A stretch of DNA of 64,000 nt, from NCBI GenBank assembly GCA_034003325.1, contig JAVEYW010000006.1, positions 130,362-194,361 on the forward strand. Reading direction: 5' to 3'. A program made the position numbers and the translations under genes. Source of the DNA: Desulfobacterales bacterium. GTDB taxonomy: Bacteria > Desulfobacterota > Desulfobacteria > Desulfobacterales > JAFDDL01. How positions within the stretch are numbered: the stretch's first letter is position 1; each line of letters opens with the position of its first letter. The notes below the pieces were generated by a model. That model saw only the letters and a program-made list of their open reading frames with translations, was not told the origin of the DNA and made no database searches. Of the stretch, positions 1 to 9,246 are shown in pieces.

Positions 1-2
1 CG

Positions 3-1076
3 CAGCACCTATCGCCGATATTAAATACCCTGGTTGGTCATCTCTGGGGATATTATGCGGCCCTCGCCATTCACGACGGATCGAGATTTCTCTTTGAATA
101 CCGGTCGGATTTTCATAAAGCGGTCGACCGGCATGTGGCCGAGGGCCTGGATGTCTTTGAAGTCATCTTGGAAAAGTCCTTCCGTGAAACGGTTGCCAAG
201 TTTTACAACCAGGTTCGAGTCCGCCAACGGGCAACGGACTCTCCAATGCCCATTGCACTGGCTTCGGAGATTATTCTATTGCTCAAATATCTCTCGGGCA
301 GGCTGCCCGCTTCTGATTTCGAACTTGATTTCGGTACTAAGGGCACTGCCCGGAAAATGCTGGAAACCTTTTTTGAAGTGATGGGAAAATCCATCAATAT
401 CATGGCCAGACCTGTAGATGCCATTAAGCATCAGGCAAAAACCGTGACGGTGGGAACCAGCCGAATCAAAGAGAAGGTGGAGGGGATTTTGTTTGATGTG
501 CTTGGCGTGCATGGCGTCACGCTCTCCCAATTGGTCAATCACAATATTATTGTGTTGAAGCATCTGCAGGGAATCGTGTCGGAGGTCAAGGGGGCCATTT
601 TATATCGGATCGGCGGGTTGAATCTTCTCGGTGAGTTAACCGACGATACCACCATTGAGGTAATTGCAAAAAGCGGTATCCTGAATTCGATTCCCTCGCG
701 GGTTGAAAAAGACCATCGACTCAAGGGCACCAAACGAATCATTGTGCGGCAGGGAAATGTCTATATCGGCAAAGGCCGAAAGGACGATCGCAGTATTATT
801 GTGATTCCGATTATTTCCGCATCGCCTGAAACACCGAATATGATCGAGTTCTTGCTGCTGCTCAACATCGCGTTTAAACCCGAGGTGCCGTTAACGGCCA
901 GGGTCAAGGCGCTGGGCGGTAAGTATGAGCACATTAAAAACATCGTTCAAGAGAACAATATTTCTTGGGATGACGAATACTTAAATCTGATGGACATGGA
1001 CGCGCTGTTTGGTTTGTCCGCCGAAAAAATAGGGGAGTTTATTGTCGGCCGGATGGCGGCGACAGCTAAAATATAA
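3..1076 (+). CDS. 3' part of a large protein, possibly SIS-domain sugar-isomerase-like (5' end outside window)
   Basis: The reading frame is open from base 3, so the gene begins before the window; the internal GTG at 135 is not a credible start. About 357 residues are visible. The early part (GHLWGYYAALAI near base 40) recalls the end of SIS-type sugar-phosphate isomerase/GlmS-related domains. The later part is a mixed alpha/beta region with many Val/Ile strands and no catalytic motif that I recognise. It ends with TAA at 1074-1076. It is not obviously linked to the rnf genes downstream, because a 287-bp gap separates them. The SIS assignment rests on pattern memory only; the frame itself is secure. 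Confidence 0.6.
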   Translation, partial: QHLSPILNTLVGHLWGYYAALAIHDGSRFLFEYRSDFHKAVDRHVAEGLDVFEVILEKSFRETVAKFYNQVRVRQRATDSPMPIALASEIILLLKYLSGRLPASDFELDFGTKGTARKMLETFFEVMGKSINIMARPVDAIKHQAKTVTVGTSRIKEKVEGILFDVLGVHGVTLSQLVNHNIIVLKHLQGIVSEVKGAILYRIGGLNLLGELTDDTTIEVIAKSGILNSIPSRVEKDHRLKGTKRIIVRQGNVYIGKGRKDDRSIIVIPIISASPETPNMIEFLLLLNIAFKPEVPLTARVKALGGKYEHIKNIVQENNISWDDEYLNLMDMDALFGLSAEKIGEFIVGRMAATAKI

Positions 1077-1077
1077 T

Positions 1078-1106
1078 TTGACAAGCGCTGGAATTGGAGG
1101 CATAAA
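1078..1106 (+). promoter_or_regulatory. Candidate sigma-70 promoter for the rnf operon
   Basis: TTGACA at 1078-1083 is followed after 17 bases by CATAAA (1101-1106), or after 19 bases by TAAAAT. It lies just after the preceding stop codon and would leave an untranslated leader of roughly 250 bases before rnfC. The -10 match is mediocre. Confidence 0.3.
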
Positions 1107-1224
1107 ATATCTCCTTGTGCACAAGTGATGCGCGAGTGAGAAGATGATCTGCGCAAGCGATGACAGCTCGAATTTTGTGTTGTCCTTTTTTGCATCGGGT
1201 CATTTCAACCGGCTGAAGCCTCGG

Positions 1225-1245
1225 CCCGCTTTACTTTGAAGCGGG
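1225..1245 (+). other. Stem-loop in the rnfC leader
   Basis: CCCGCTT (1225-1231) pairs perfectly with AAGCGGG (1239-1245) around a 7-base loop. No T-run follows, so it does not look like an intrinsic terminator. It could be a leader structure or an RNA end. Confidence 0.3.
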
Positions 1246-1363
1246 AGAGCATTCATTATCAAAATTTAAAACCGAATTAGATTCGTGAATTTAACATCGG
1301 GTGAGCCTTCTTCGCTTAATTTCCGATGATGCGACTAAAGCGGAATCGTTTCAAGGAGGCATC

Positions 1364-2722
1364 ATGAGCCTTGGCCTGGAAGGGTTGCCGGGCAGTGGCA
1401 CATTCGCTCACGGCGTTCACCCGCCGGAGAGGAAAAACTTTTCAAGCGATGTGCCGATTGAAGTAATCCCGGCGGCAAATAGTGTTCTGCTGCCCTTGAC
1501 CCAACATGTGGGCGCGCCCTGTGCGCCGATTGTGAAGGCAAAGCAAGCGGTATCATATGGCGAGATGGTCGCCAACGCGGAAGCGTTCGTTTCCGCGCCG
1601 ATCCATTCCCCCATCAATGGTAAGGTCCAGAAAACCGGCGTTACCACCCTTCCCAACGGCAGGCATGTGCCGGCCATTCCCATTGTGGCGGAAGGGGATC
1701 AAATTTCCGCGGATCAATTGTGGGAAGAAACCTTTGGCGGGAAATGGTCGCTGAATGAGGCGGCCGAATTTGCGCCTGAAAAGATCGGCGCCGCCATTCG
1801 ACAAGCCGGTATCGTCGGCCAGGGCGGGGCAGCGTTTCCGACGCATGTCAAATTCGCCAAAAATGAGAAAAAACCGATCGAAGCCCTGTTGGTGAACGGG
1901 TGTGAGTGCGAGCCGTACCTGACCACTGATTACCGGCTGATGCTGGAGGCGTCCGAGCCGATCATCGCGGGCGCCATTCTGGCGGCGCGTGCCGTGGGTG
2001 CGGAGACCATTGCCATCGGCATTGAAGACAATAAGCCCAAAGCCGTGGAAGCGCTTAAAGCGGCTGCTGCCGGTACCGCGGTTAAGGTTTGTGTCATTCA
2101 TACCAAATACCCGCAGGGAAGTGAAAAACAGTTGATCAAAGCCTTGGTGGGCCGCGAGGTACCGGTCGGCGGCCTTCCCATGGATGTGGGTGTTGCCGTG
2201 ACCAATGTGGGAACCGCCGCGGCGATTGCAGGGGCTGTTCTGCGGGGCAAACCCCTGACGCACCGGGTGGTGTGTGTTACCGGTGGCGGCATTGCGCAAC
2301 CGAAAAATCTATTGGTTCCGATCGGCATCGCTTTTGGGGAACTGGTGGCTTATTGCGGCGGATTGAAGCTGAATGCGGGGCGTTTAGTGGCGGGGGGTCC
2401 GATGATGGGATTTGCGTTTACGGATTTAGCCATGCCAGTAACCAAAGGCACCAGCGCGCTCACCGTGTTAACGACCGAGGATGTTCAAAAAGCCGATGAG
2501 ACGGCCTGTATTCGTTGCGGCCGATGCGTGGATGCCTGTCCCATGAACCTTGTTCCCACCAAACTGGCGCTGGCATCCCGGCATAAGGATCTGGAACTGG
2601 CTCAACGATATCATATTATGGCCTGTTTTGAATGCGGGTGTTGTGCTTATATTTGCCCAGCGAATCTGCCGATCGTACAGCTCGTCCGGACGGGCAAAGC
2701 GTTGCTGATGGCCAAGCGGTAG
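1364..2722 (+). CDS. rnfC: Ion-translocating Rnf complex subunit C (NADH-binding, 2x[4Fe-4S])
   Basis: RnfC is the peripheral subunit that exchanges electrons with NAD(H) in the membrane Rnf complex, which couples ferredoxin:NAD+ oxidoreduction to ion transport. The ORF is open upstream, but ATG 1364 follows AAGGAGG at ideal spacing and gives 452 residues with the usual N-terminal glycine/His-rich HGVHPPE-type segment. A glycine-rich nucleotide/FMN-binding segment (GQGGAAFPTHVKF, about residue 160) is shared with NuoF. Two CxxCxxC...CP clusters start at Cys382 (CIRCGRCVDACP) and Cys421 (CFECGCCAYICP). It is the first gene of a C-D-G-E-A-B operon. Confidence 0.95.
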   Translation: MSLGLEGLPGSGTFAHGVHPPERKNFSSDVPIEVIPAANSVLLPLTQHVGAPCAPIVKAKQAVSYGEMVANAEAFVSAPIHSPINGKVQKTGVTTLPNGRHVPAIPIVAEGDQISADQLWEETFGGKWSLNEAAEFAPEKIGAAIRQAGIVGQGGAAFPTHVKFAKNEKKPIEALLVNGCECEPYLTTDYRLMLEASEPIIAGAILAARAVGAETIAIGIEDNKPKAVEALKAAAAGTAVKVCVIHTKYPQGSEKQLIKALVGREVPVGGLPMDVGVAVTNVGTAAAIAGAVLRGKPLTHRVVCVTGGGIAQPKNLLVPIGIAFGELVAYCGGLKLNAGRLVAGGPMMGFAFTDLAMPVTKGTSALTVLTTEDVQKADETACIRCGRCVDACPMNLVPTKLALASRHKDLELAQRYHIMACFECGCCAYICPANLPIVQLVRTGKALLMAKR

Positions 2723-2782
2723 GCCTGGGAAAGATAGGTCCGATGAACCAAATTATAGTGAGACGGAGCGAAATTAAAAAAA

Positions 2783-3766
2783 ATGGAAGCTGAATCGATA
2801 AAATCCGCACTGAACGTGGCCCCTTCACCCCATTTGCCCGGGACCGGGCGGACCACACAGACAGTTATGATCGATGTGCTGATCGGGTTGGCGCCGATGG
2901 TTCTTGTGGCAGTATACGTGTTTCACTGGTATGCCGTCAAGCAAATCGGTATCTGCGTGATAAGTTGCCTCGCCGCCGAAGCGGCCTTTACCCGGCTTCG
3001 TGGGAACGATCTTTGTTTAAATGATTTTTCTGCCGCGGTGACAGGCGTGATTTTGGGATTGTCCTTGCCCGGTCCGGCACCTTGGTTTGTAGGGGTGATT
3101 GCCTCGGCGGTGGCCATGGGTTTCGGAAAAATCATTTTCGGCGGTCTCGGCATGAATATTTTCAATCCGGCCATGGTGGGACGAGCCTTTGTGATGATCG
3201 CCTTTGCCGGGTTGATGGGCGCCTCCGGGTATGAAATTTCAGCCGGGACGGTGGATATTATGTCTCAAGCCACCCCGCTGACCGCGTTTAAGCAGGCTGG
3301 CATCAGTACCCCGTTGTTGGCACTTTTGCTCGGCAACACCAATGGATCGTTGGGGGAAACCAGTGCGCTTGCTTGTTTGTTGGGCGGCATTTTTCTCTGT
3401 GTCAGGCGCACAGCATCCTGGGAAATCCCGGCCGGTGTGATTCTGACGGCGGGCATGATCGCCTTTTTGGCGAATCTGGTCGACATGACCGCCCCTTGGA
3501 CGGCCATGCACCATCTGACCGGCGGCGCTCTTCTGTTCGGTGCGTTTTTTATCGCCACGGACCCGGTATCAAGTCCGGTAACGCCGAAGGGAAAATGGAT
3601 TTTCGGCATTGGTGTGGGCGGCTTTATCATGTTGCTGCGGCTTTACAGCGGCTATCCGGAGGGCGTTATGTTTGCTGTTCTGCTGATGAACGGCGTGACG
3701 CCGTTGATTAATCGCTGGACGGTTCCGGAGCCGTTCGGTGGAATTCCATTGGTACCCAGCCGATAG
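2783..3766 (+). CDS. rnfD: Rnf complex membrane subunit D (covalent FMN)
   Basis: A 327-residue polytopic membrane protein of the RnfD/NqrB family. The conserved GLGMNIFNPAM loop lies at about 121-131. The SQATPLT motif places the expected covalently flavinylated threonine at Thr164. The family segment VSSPVTPKGKW is present near residue 270. It starts 60 bases after rnfC. In the known complex RnfD passes electrons across the membrane to RnfG. Length and motifs are normal for the family. Confidence 0.95.
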   Translation: MEAESIKSALNVAPSPHLPGTGRTTQTVMIDVLIGLAPMVLVAVYVFHWYAVKQIGICVISCLAAEAAFTRLRGNDLCLNDFSAAVTGVILGLSLPGPAPWFVGVIASAVAMGFGKIIFGGLGMNIFNPAMVGRAFVMIAFAGLMGASGYEISAGTVDIMSQATPLTAFKQAGISTPLLALLLGNTNGSLGETSALACLLGGIFLCVRRTASWEIPAGVILTAGMIAFLANLVDMTAPWTAMHHLTGGALLFGAFFIATDPVSSPVTPKGKWIFGIGVGGFIMLLRLYSGYPEGVMFAVLLMNGVTPLINRWTVPEPFGGIPLVPSR

Positions 3767-3831
3767 GCCTCGGCAATAACGGTTTAGGCAGTAAAAGGTA
3801 TTAATCGCGAAAATATGAAGGAAATAGTGAC

Positions 3832-4479
3832 ATGGGAGCTGAAAATTCGGAAAAATCCGCTGGCTCGTCCCGTTTAAAGCAAAATTATTTGGTCCAAGCT
3901 TGGTTGGTGCTGCTGCTGGCTGTTTGTTTCGGCTCTGCATTGGCGGCTGTTCAAATGACGTTAGGACCGACCATAGAGGCCAATAAGCTGAATGAAACAT
4001 TGGAGAAAGTGCCGGAGCTGGTCTATGGCCAAGAAACTGCTGCTCAACTTCAGAACACGCAGCAGATTACGATCGCGCCTCGCCAGATCGAAGTAAAAAC
4101 ACCGGTTAAAACGACCTACTACAGTGTTTATGACACTGCAAAGGAAGGAAAACGCTCCGGGTGGGTGGTAAAAGCCAAAGGACAGGGGTATGCCGATAAG
4201 ATTGAGCTTCTGGTGGGTCTTGATGCTGGTGCAGAGAAAATAACAGGCTTGTTTATTCTGGATCAGAAAGAAACGCCGGGATTGGGGAATAAAATCATCG
4301 AAACAAAATGGCGAGGCCAGTTTATCGGGAAAAGTACGCTTCAACCCCTGCGGGTCACCAAGTCCGGCGCGAAGGCGCCAGAAGAAATCGATTCGGTCTC
4401 AGGTGCCACCATATCTTCCGACAGTGTATGCAGCATTGTGAATATCACGCTCGGAGACCTGAAAGATAAGCTTAAATAA
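3832..4479 (+). CDS. rnfG: Rnf complex subunit G (FMN-binding, periplasm-facing)
   Basis: 215 residues: a short cytoplasmic tail, one N-terminal membrane helix (about 20-40), then an FMN-binding domain. The flavinylation motif SGATISS is at 190-196, with Thr193 the expected site of the phosphoester-linked FMN. The ETPGLGNKI segment (about 147-155) is typical. The start ATG 3832 lies within the rnf operon, 65 bases after rnfD. An ApbE-type flavin transferase would be needed for maturation and is not in this window. Confidence 0.95.
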   Translation: MGAENSEKSAGSSRLKQNYLVQAWLVLLLAVCFGSALAAVQMTLGPTIEANKLNETLEKVPELVYGQETAAQLQNTQQITIAPRQIEVKTPVKTTYYSVYDTAKEGKRSGWVVKAKGQGYADKIELLVGLDAGAEKITGLFILDQKETPGLGNKIIETKWRGQFIGKSTLQPLRVTKSGAKAPEEIDSVSGATISSDSVCSIVNITLGDLKDKLK

Positions 4480-4548
4480 TACATGGCATGCCGATTTGCC
4501 GGCACCGTGAAAATCCATTACAGATTTTATATTAAGAGGAAAATTGTT

Positions 4549-5163
4549 ATGGCTGAAGGCCCAACCCCAATGGAAAGGTTTATTCAGGGTATTTTGCCTG
4601 AAAACCCGGTATACCGTCAATTACTTGGCCTGTGCCCCACCCTTGCCGTGACGAATGGCATGCAGGCAGCGTTGACCATGGCCGGTGCGGTCATGTTTGT
4701 ATTGTTTTGTGCGAACGTTATTATCAGCTTGATTCGAAACCTGCTTCAACCGCACTTGCGAATTGTGATCTTCACGCTGACCATCGCCACCTTTGTCACC
4801 ATCGCCGATCGGTTTTTAGCGGCTTATCTCTACCAGATGAGCAAAGCCCTTGGGCCGTACATTCCCCTCATTATTGTGAATTGCATCATTATCGGTCGTT
4901 GTGAGATTTGTGCGTCAAGGCAATCGGTTTTTACAGCCGGTGCAGATGCGATCGGTCAGTCTCTTGGATTTGGTTTGGCTCTAGGCAGCATCGCGGCGGT
5001 TCGCGAAATCATGGGTACCGGTATGCTGTTTGGTTTTCGGGTTCTTCCGACAGCTTGGCCTGATTGGGGCATCATGGTGTTGCCGCCGGGTGCGTTTCTT
5101 ACCTTTGGTTTGTTGCTGGGGATTGTTAATTGGATAAGCATCCGAAAATCTATGAAAAGCTAA
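4549..5163 (+). CDS. rnfE: Rnf complex membrane subunit E
   Basis: An integral membrane subunit, paralogous to RnfA. ATG 4549 is preferred over the in-frame ATG 4483 because it follows AAGAGGAAA and gives the usual 204-residue protein. Cys29 (LGLCPTLAVTNG) and Cys112 (IIVNCIIIGRCE) are the conserved residues which, with the RnfA pair, hold the intramembrane [2Fe-2S] cluster in solved Rnf structures. A DUF-like extension is absent. It lies between rnfG and rnfA in the operon. Confidence 0.94.
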   Translation: MAEGPTPMERFIQGILPENPVYRQLLGLCPTLAVTNGMQAALTMAGAVMFVLFCANVIISLIRNLLQPHLRIVIFTLTIATFVTIADRFLAAYLYQMSKALGPYIPLIIVNCIIIGRCEICASRQSVFTAGADAIGQSLGFGLALGSIAAVREIMGTGMLFGFRVLPTAWPDWGIMVLPPGAFLTFGLLLGIVNWISIRKSMKS

Positions 5164-5222
5164 TATGCAAGGTGAAAAAGGGCCGATTGCTTGGAATAGA
5201 CAACCTGAAGAGGTAGTGTGTT

Positions 5223-5981
5223 ATGAATTATTTGATTGATATCGTGCTTATTGCCATGGGCGCCGCCCTGATCAACAACTTCGTGCTCTATTATTTTGTC
5301 GGTATCTGCCCGTTCATTGGTGTGTCGCGAAGAGTTGAAATGGCGGTTGGCATGGGCTTTGCCGTTACATTCGTCATTTCCATTGCCGCGCTGTTGAGCT
5401 GGGCTATTACGACCTTTGTGCTGATGCCAGGCGCTTGGATTTCTACAACTGTGGGTGGTTTTTTTATGGCGCCGGAAGCCGCAGCAAAAATCGATTTAAC
5501 CATTCTGTGTTATATCGTTTATATTTTTGCGATTGCTTCATCCGTACAATTCGTAGAAATGTATGTTCGAAAATTTTATCCTCCCCTGTATAAATCATTC
5601 GGTGTTTTTCTGCCCTTGATTACAACGAACTGTGCCATTTTGTTTGCCTGTTTGACTATTATGAGCAATGTGGTTGGTGTGGATAACCCAGCGGATGCTT
5701 GGGATCTGGGTCGTTCCATGACCCTGGCGGTGTTCGGTGGCATCGGGTTTACCATCGCGATTGTGATCATGGCCGGCATACGGGAAGAACTCATGCTCTG
5801 TGATATTCCCAAGCCGTTTCAAGGGGCTGCCATTACCTTGATTGTGGCTGGTATACTGGCGATGTCGTTTATGGGCTTTACCGGCGTGGACAAGGGATTG
5901 CGAAAAGCGATTACATCCGTGGCCGCACCTCAGGTTGCAAGTGCCGATCTGCCCAAACCGTCTGAAACCTGGAATAAATGA
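5223..5981 (+). CDS. rnfA: Rnf complex membrane subunit A, with insertion and C-terminal tail
   Basis: RnfA partner of RnfE. The conserved cysteines are Cys29 ([11 protein letters not shown]) and Cys137 ([13 protein letters not shown]). RnfA is usually about 190-200 residues; this one has 252. Roughly 25 extra residues lie between the second and third helices (about 68-92), and a soluble tail of about 25 residues follows the last helix, ending in a Pro/Lys-rich stretch. The start ATG 5223 follows a GAGGTAG ribosome site. It is the fifth gene of the operon. Confidence 0.93.
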   Translation: MNYLIDIVLIAMGAALINNFVLYYFVGICPFIGVSRRVEMAVGMGFAVTFVISIAALLSWAITTFVLMPGAWISTTVGGFFMAPEAAAKIDLTILCYIVYIFAIASSVQFVEMYVRKFYPPLYKSFGVFLPLITTNCAILFACLTIMSNVVGVDNPADAWDLGRSMTLAVFGGIGFTIAIVIMAGIREELMLCDIPKPFQGAAITLIVAGILAMSFMGFTGVDKGLRKAITSVAAPQVASADLPKPSETWNK

Positions 5982-6111
5982 CGGTCAGTGTCTTCGACAC
6001 GATGCGTATGTGTTTTTTTACCAATCTTACTTAATTCTTCGTGCCTGATTGTGTTCACTGGTGAATTCGCCGGCAATCGGGTGACGGAAAAAAATTGAAT
6101 GGAGATAGCAT

Positions 6112-7026
6112 ATGACTTGGGTAACCGTCGGCCTTTCCGCCAGTACCTTGGTGACGATGGCGGTGATTTTCGGGTATGTATTAGGTTGGGCCAATAAGCG
6201 GTTCTACGTAGAGGTTGATCCTCGGGTGGAAGCCATCATTGGCGTGCTTCCGGGCGCTAATTGCGGTGGTTGCGGATACGTGGGCTGCGGGGATTATGCA
6301 GAAGCGATTGTGATGGGCAAAGAAGTGCCGGTGACCTTGTGTAACGTTGGTGGGGCCAGTTGCGCGGCTGGGATTGCAGCCATTATGGGGGTTGAGGTCA
6401 CGCAAAGTGCACCTTATCGGCCGGTGATTCATTGTGGCGCTACTTACAAAGACCGGCTGAACAGAAATGAATACCGGGGCGAGCAGCGTTGCGCAGCGGC
6501 GAACCTGGTCGCGGATGTGCAGGGGTGCACTTACGGATGCCTGGGCCTAGGCGATTGCGCTTCGGTGTGCGATTATGACGCCCTTCATATTGTTGATGGC
6601 CTGGCGACCGTAGATTATAAGAAATGTGTGGGATGCCAAGCCTGTGCAAAGGTCTGTCCCCGGAACATTATCACCATGGCGCCTTTTAAGGCGGCTCAAA
6701 TACTGGTGGTGACCTGCTCCAACAAGGATGCCGGCAAGGATGTGAAGCGTGTTTGTAATGTGGGGTGCATGGGATGTAAGGCCTGTACCAAATTCTCGGA
6801 TCTGTTTACGGTTGAAAACAACCTGTCGGCGATTAATTACGACGCGTATACGGCGGAGTGCCTGCCTGATCTGGTCGCAGCCTGCAATAAATGTCCTCAG
6901 GAGCGGCTTGTCTTTGTGGGGCAACCGACTGAAATAGACCTTAAAAAGGTTGAAAAAGAGAAACTTCCCGAAATCGTGCTGCCTGATTTTAAAACCACCG
7001 TTGATGATACGGAATGGCGCGGATAA
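6112..7026 (+). CDS. rnfB: Rnf complex subunit B (ferredoxin-type Fe-S protein)
   Basis: The ferredoxin-interacting subunit. One membrane helix (about 7-27) is followed by a CGGCGYVGC cluster motif of the Fer4_7/RnfB-specific domain. A first ferredoxin-like set (CTYGCLGLGDCASVCDYDAL) and a second (CVGCQACAKVCPRNI) follow, then more Cys pairs including CNVGCMGCKACTKF. 304 residues is within the family range. A 130-base gap separates it from rnfA. The stop at 7026 faces the end of the convergent gene 8 bases away. Confidence 0.95.
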   Translation: MTWVTVGLSASTLVTMAVIFGYVLGWANKRFYVEVDPRVEAIIGVLPGANCGGCGYVGCGDYAEAIVMGKEVPVTLCNVGGASCAAGIAAIMGVEVTQSAPYRPVIHCGATYKDRLNRNEYRGEQRCAAANLVADVQGCTYGCLGLGDCASVCDYDALHIVDGLATVDYKKCVGCQACAKVCPRNIITMAPFKAAQILVVTCSNKDAGKDVKRVCNVGCMGCKACTKFSDLFTVENNLSAINYDAYTAECLPDLVAACNKCPQERLVFVGQPTEIDLKKVEKEKLPEIVLPDFKTTVDDTEWRG

Positions 7027-7034
7027 ATAACAGG

Positions 7035-8957
7035 TTAGGATGACATGCCGGTCTGCTTTACAAAAGGCGGGCCGGCATTTTTGATGGAAGAGAGAATTAC
7101 CTGTTTGGTTCGTTCAATGATTTTTTCATAATAGGAGCTGTTGCGTTGCAGGTAATACGCTGTTTCGAAGCCTAAAGCCGGTTGCCTGGCCCTTTTCAGG
7201 AAGGCTTCCAGCTCGATCGCCGAAATAAATCGCCTTAGGAATAACTCTCCCCAGTTGTTTTTATAAAGCACTCCGAAATCGTTGATATTTTTTTCCCAGT
7301 AAAAATTTTCAAAACTGATCACGACCATAAGTTTGGTCAAGCGCTCTTTCTGTATATATCCGGCCAGCTCGATGTCCTGAGTTTCAAATGTTCCGATGAA
7401 CTCATACAGCTTTTTGCCTAAATTAGCGATCTCTTGCATCGTGACATTGGAGGAATTGGGCTCCATTCGTATTTTGTTCACATCAAACAAATTGTTCCAG
7501 ACGATAAAACCGATAATGTTGAGAATATCAGTATCCACAGCCAGTGGCGTCTCCTTGTTGCTACCCGAATATACTTGCCATAGGGTATCTTCCAGGCGAA
7601 TGGTCAGATGCGTCAGATTGAGATTTCCAGTGGGTTTCTGCAGTACGATGATCTTGTTCGGCTTTCGCTGGTGATGGACCAGTATTTTGCGCCCAACAAT
7701 GGTGAAATCCCGTTTGTCTATTTCAGTGGCATTGCCCGCGTACGCAGCGGTTATGTCCCTGTAGCTGTCCATAAGTAACTGAAACAACCGGTTTCCGAGC
7801 TTTAATTGCGCATTAAAATCCCATGAATCAAATCGGCTAAGGTGAATTCGTTTTTTAATGTCGAGGGGATATGCTTGGAACAGGTCTTTTATCAGCTCAT
7901 TTTTCAATGGTACTCGACTGGCGTGAGGAGTGAATTCGCAGCGGATGTAAAAGCATTGTTTCAGAAATTCCAGTGTATCGGTTTTCTGAATTGATTGGTA
8001 ATAATTTAAAATGGAGTGAATCGTAAAAACGATGGGGTCCGGAAAAAGGCCTTTTTCGTCAGTCCGTAAGACCGCTTTTCTGAACTGATGACAAATGGGC
8101 CGTTCTTCAGGACTGTCCAGAAGGATTTTTAACAGGGTCATTTTGATAATGGATTTCAATGGCCGGGTTAAGGATTTTTGAAGCTGCCAGAGTGCGGCGC
8201 CGAAATATTCGCTTCCTTCGATTTGCTGCAGGTCGCCCAAATCGATGATATCGTAATCGCTGTATTGCCTGGCCAGCATCTCTTTGCGTGATAGCTCATA
8301 AGAAATTTTTTTATTGTCATCGTGGCAGAGCCACCATAGAGGGATTTTCCCGCAAATAACGATACAGGTTCTGTAAAATTCTTCCTTAAGAATATTTTTC
8401 TGGGTACTGCCGGAGCTTTCCGAATCGACGTTTCCGAAGCGGTTTTCGCGAATATCGTTTTCATCGCAAACAAAAAAATAGACTTGCATTTTCAGGTGAA
8501 GGTCCAACCAGTCCTTAATCAGGTTGATCTTGCGGTGCAATTGATTCCATGCAGGTTCATCATAGTGATTCTTATCGCAACAGACCCAGATATCACAGTC
8601 CGAATTGGCGGTTTGGCTGACCGTTCCGACGCTACCAATCGTATAAAGACCTTGAATGACGTTAAATTGCGGTCCGTGATGTAACAGGGACGCCGGCGTT
8701 TTAATTTCAAACAAACGTTTGAAATTTGATTCACGGCGGCGGATTTCCCATTCATTATCAATATTAAAGACTTTCAGGGGTCTTACCATATTAACAACAA
8801 ACCCTGGGCAGGCCGGGTGATTCACGCTCAACATCCAGGGCAACAGATACAGAATGGTTTCGGTTGCCCGGGGGGAAAGTTCGGAAAAAATCTGTTTTCG
8901 AAAGCGATTGTATCGAATGAAGGTCTGTTTATTTTTTGAGAGTATCGGGAGAGCCAT
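7035..8957 (-). CDS. Class I adenylate cyclase-like protein
   Basis: 640 residues. The N-terminal region matches class I (CyaA-type) adenylate cyclases. It has a segment like LPWMLSVNHPACPGFV (about 39-54) and the nucleotidyltransferase-fold signature GSVGTVSQ...NSDCDIW (about 108-124), with Asp120 and Asp122 as the expected metal ligands. The enzyme would make cAMP from ATP in the cytoplasm. It is shorter than the enterobacterial enzyme (about 850 residues), mainly at the C-terminal regulatory end. GAGGAAA precedes ATG 8957. Its last codons carry the rnf terminator on the other strand. Confidence 0.8.
   Translation of the reverse strand: MALPILSKNKQTFIRYNRFRKQIFSELSPRATETILYLLPWMLSVNHPACPGFVVNMVRPLKVFNIDNEWEIRRRESNFKRLFEIKTPASLLHHGPQFNVIQGLYTIGSVGTVSQTANSDCDIWVCCDKNHYDEPAWNQLHRKINLIKDWLDLHLKMQVYFFVCDENDIRENRFGNVDSESSGSTQKNILKEEFYRTCIVICGKIPLWWLCHDDNKKISYELSRKEMLARQYSDYDIIDLGDLQQIEGSEYFGAALWQLQKSLTRPLKSIIKMTLLKILLDSPEERPICHQFRKAVLRTDEKGLFPDPIVFTIHSILNYYQSIQKTDTLEFLKQCFYIRCEFTPHASRVPLKNELIKDLFQAYPLDIKKRIHLSRFDSWDFNAQLKLGNRLFQLLMDSYRDITAAYAGNATEIDKRDFTIVGRKILVHHQRKPNKIIVLQKPTGNLNLTHLTIRLEDTLWQVYSGSNKETPLAVDTDILNIIGFIVWNNLFDVNKIRMEPNSSNVTMQEIANLGKKLYEFIGTFETQDIELAGYIQKERLTKLMVVISFENFYWEKNINDFGVLYKNNWGELFLRRFISAIELEAFLKRARQPALGFETAYYLQRNSSYYEKIIERTKQVILSSIKNAGPPFVKQTGMSS
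7045..7082 (+). terminator. Rho-independent terminator of the rnf operon
   Basis: ATGCCGG (7045-7051) pairs with CCGGCAT (7072-7078), and the inner bases extend the stem with several G-T pairs to about 15 bp around an ACAA loop. TTTTT follows at 7078-7082. It sits 19 bases after the rnfB stop and inside the last codons of the convergent minus-strand gene. Confidence 0.85.
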
Positions 8958-9020
8958 TTTCCTCGATTTGATTGAAAAAGCTTAGCATGAGTGTATAATA
9001 AAAGAAGTGCAGAGTTAGAC

Positions 9021-9114
9021 CCTTTTTCAGAAACATGCGCGAAAAAGCGTGCCTCATTGAAGAAGGTCGTTGGCTGCCAAGCATTATTGCCGCCCAGCTT
9101 CCGGCTTTGCCGAG
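9021..9114 (+). repeat. Two-hairpin dispersed repeat, copy 1 (type A)
   Basis: It contains a stem around CATGCGCG-aaaaa-GCGTGCC, the shared core GAAGGTCGTTGGCTGCC, and a 3' hairpin CGGC-TTT-GCCG. The same layout recurs at 10377, 32421, 34946 and 48880 (reverse); a type B relative occurs at 33953 (reverse) and 50581. Confidence 0.8.
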
Positions 9115-9246
9115 AAGTCATTTGTATTCCGCCGTTGGCTGATTGGCTTCGGATAATAACCGGTGATGTCGATTTTGGCAAGTATCCATCCGTAAATAAC
9201 GATGAAAGATTATGGATGAAAGCGAGATTAAAGCGCGACGAAAACA

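Noticed and set aside
1225-1245. Terminator for the left-edge gene
   Set aside because: The stem is good but no T-run follows on either strand.
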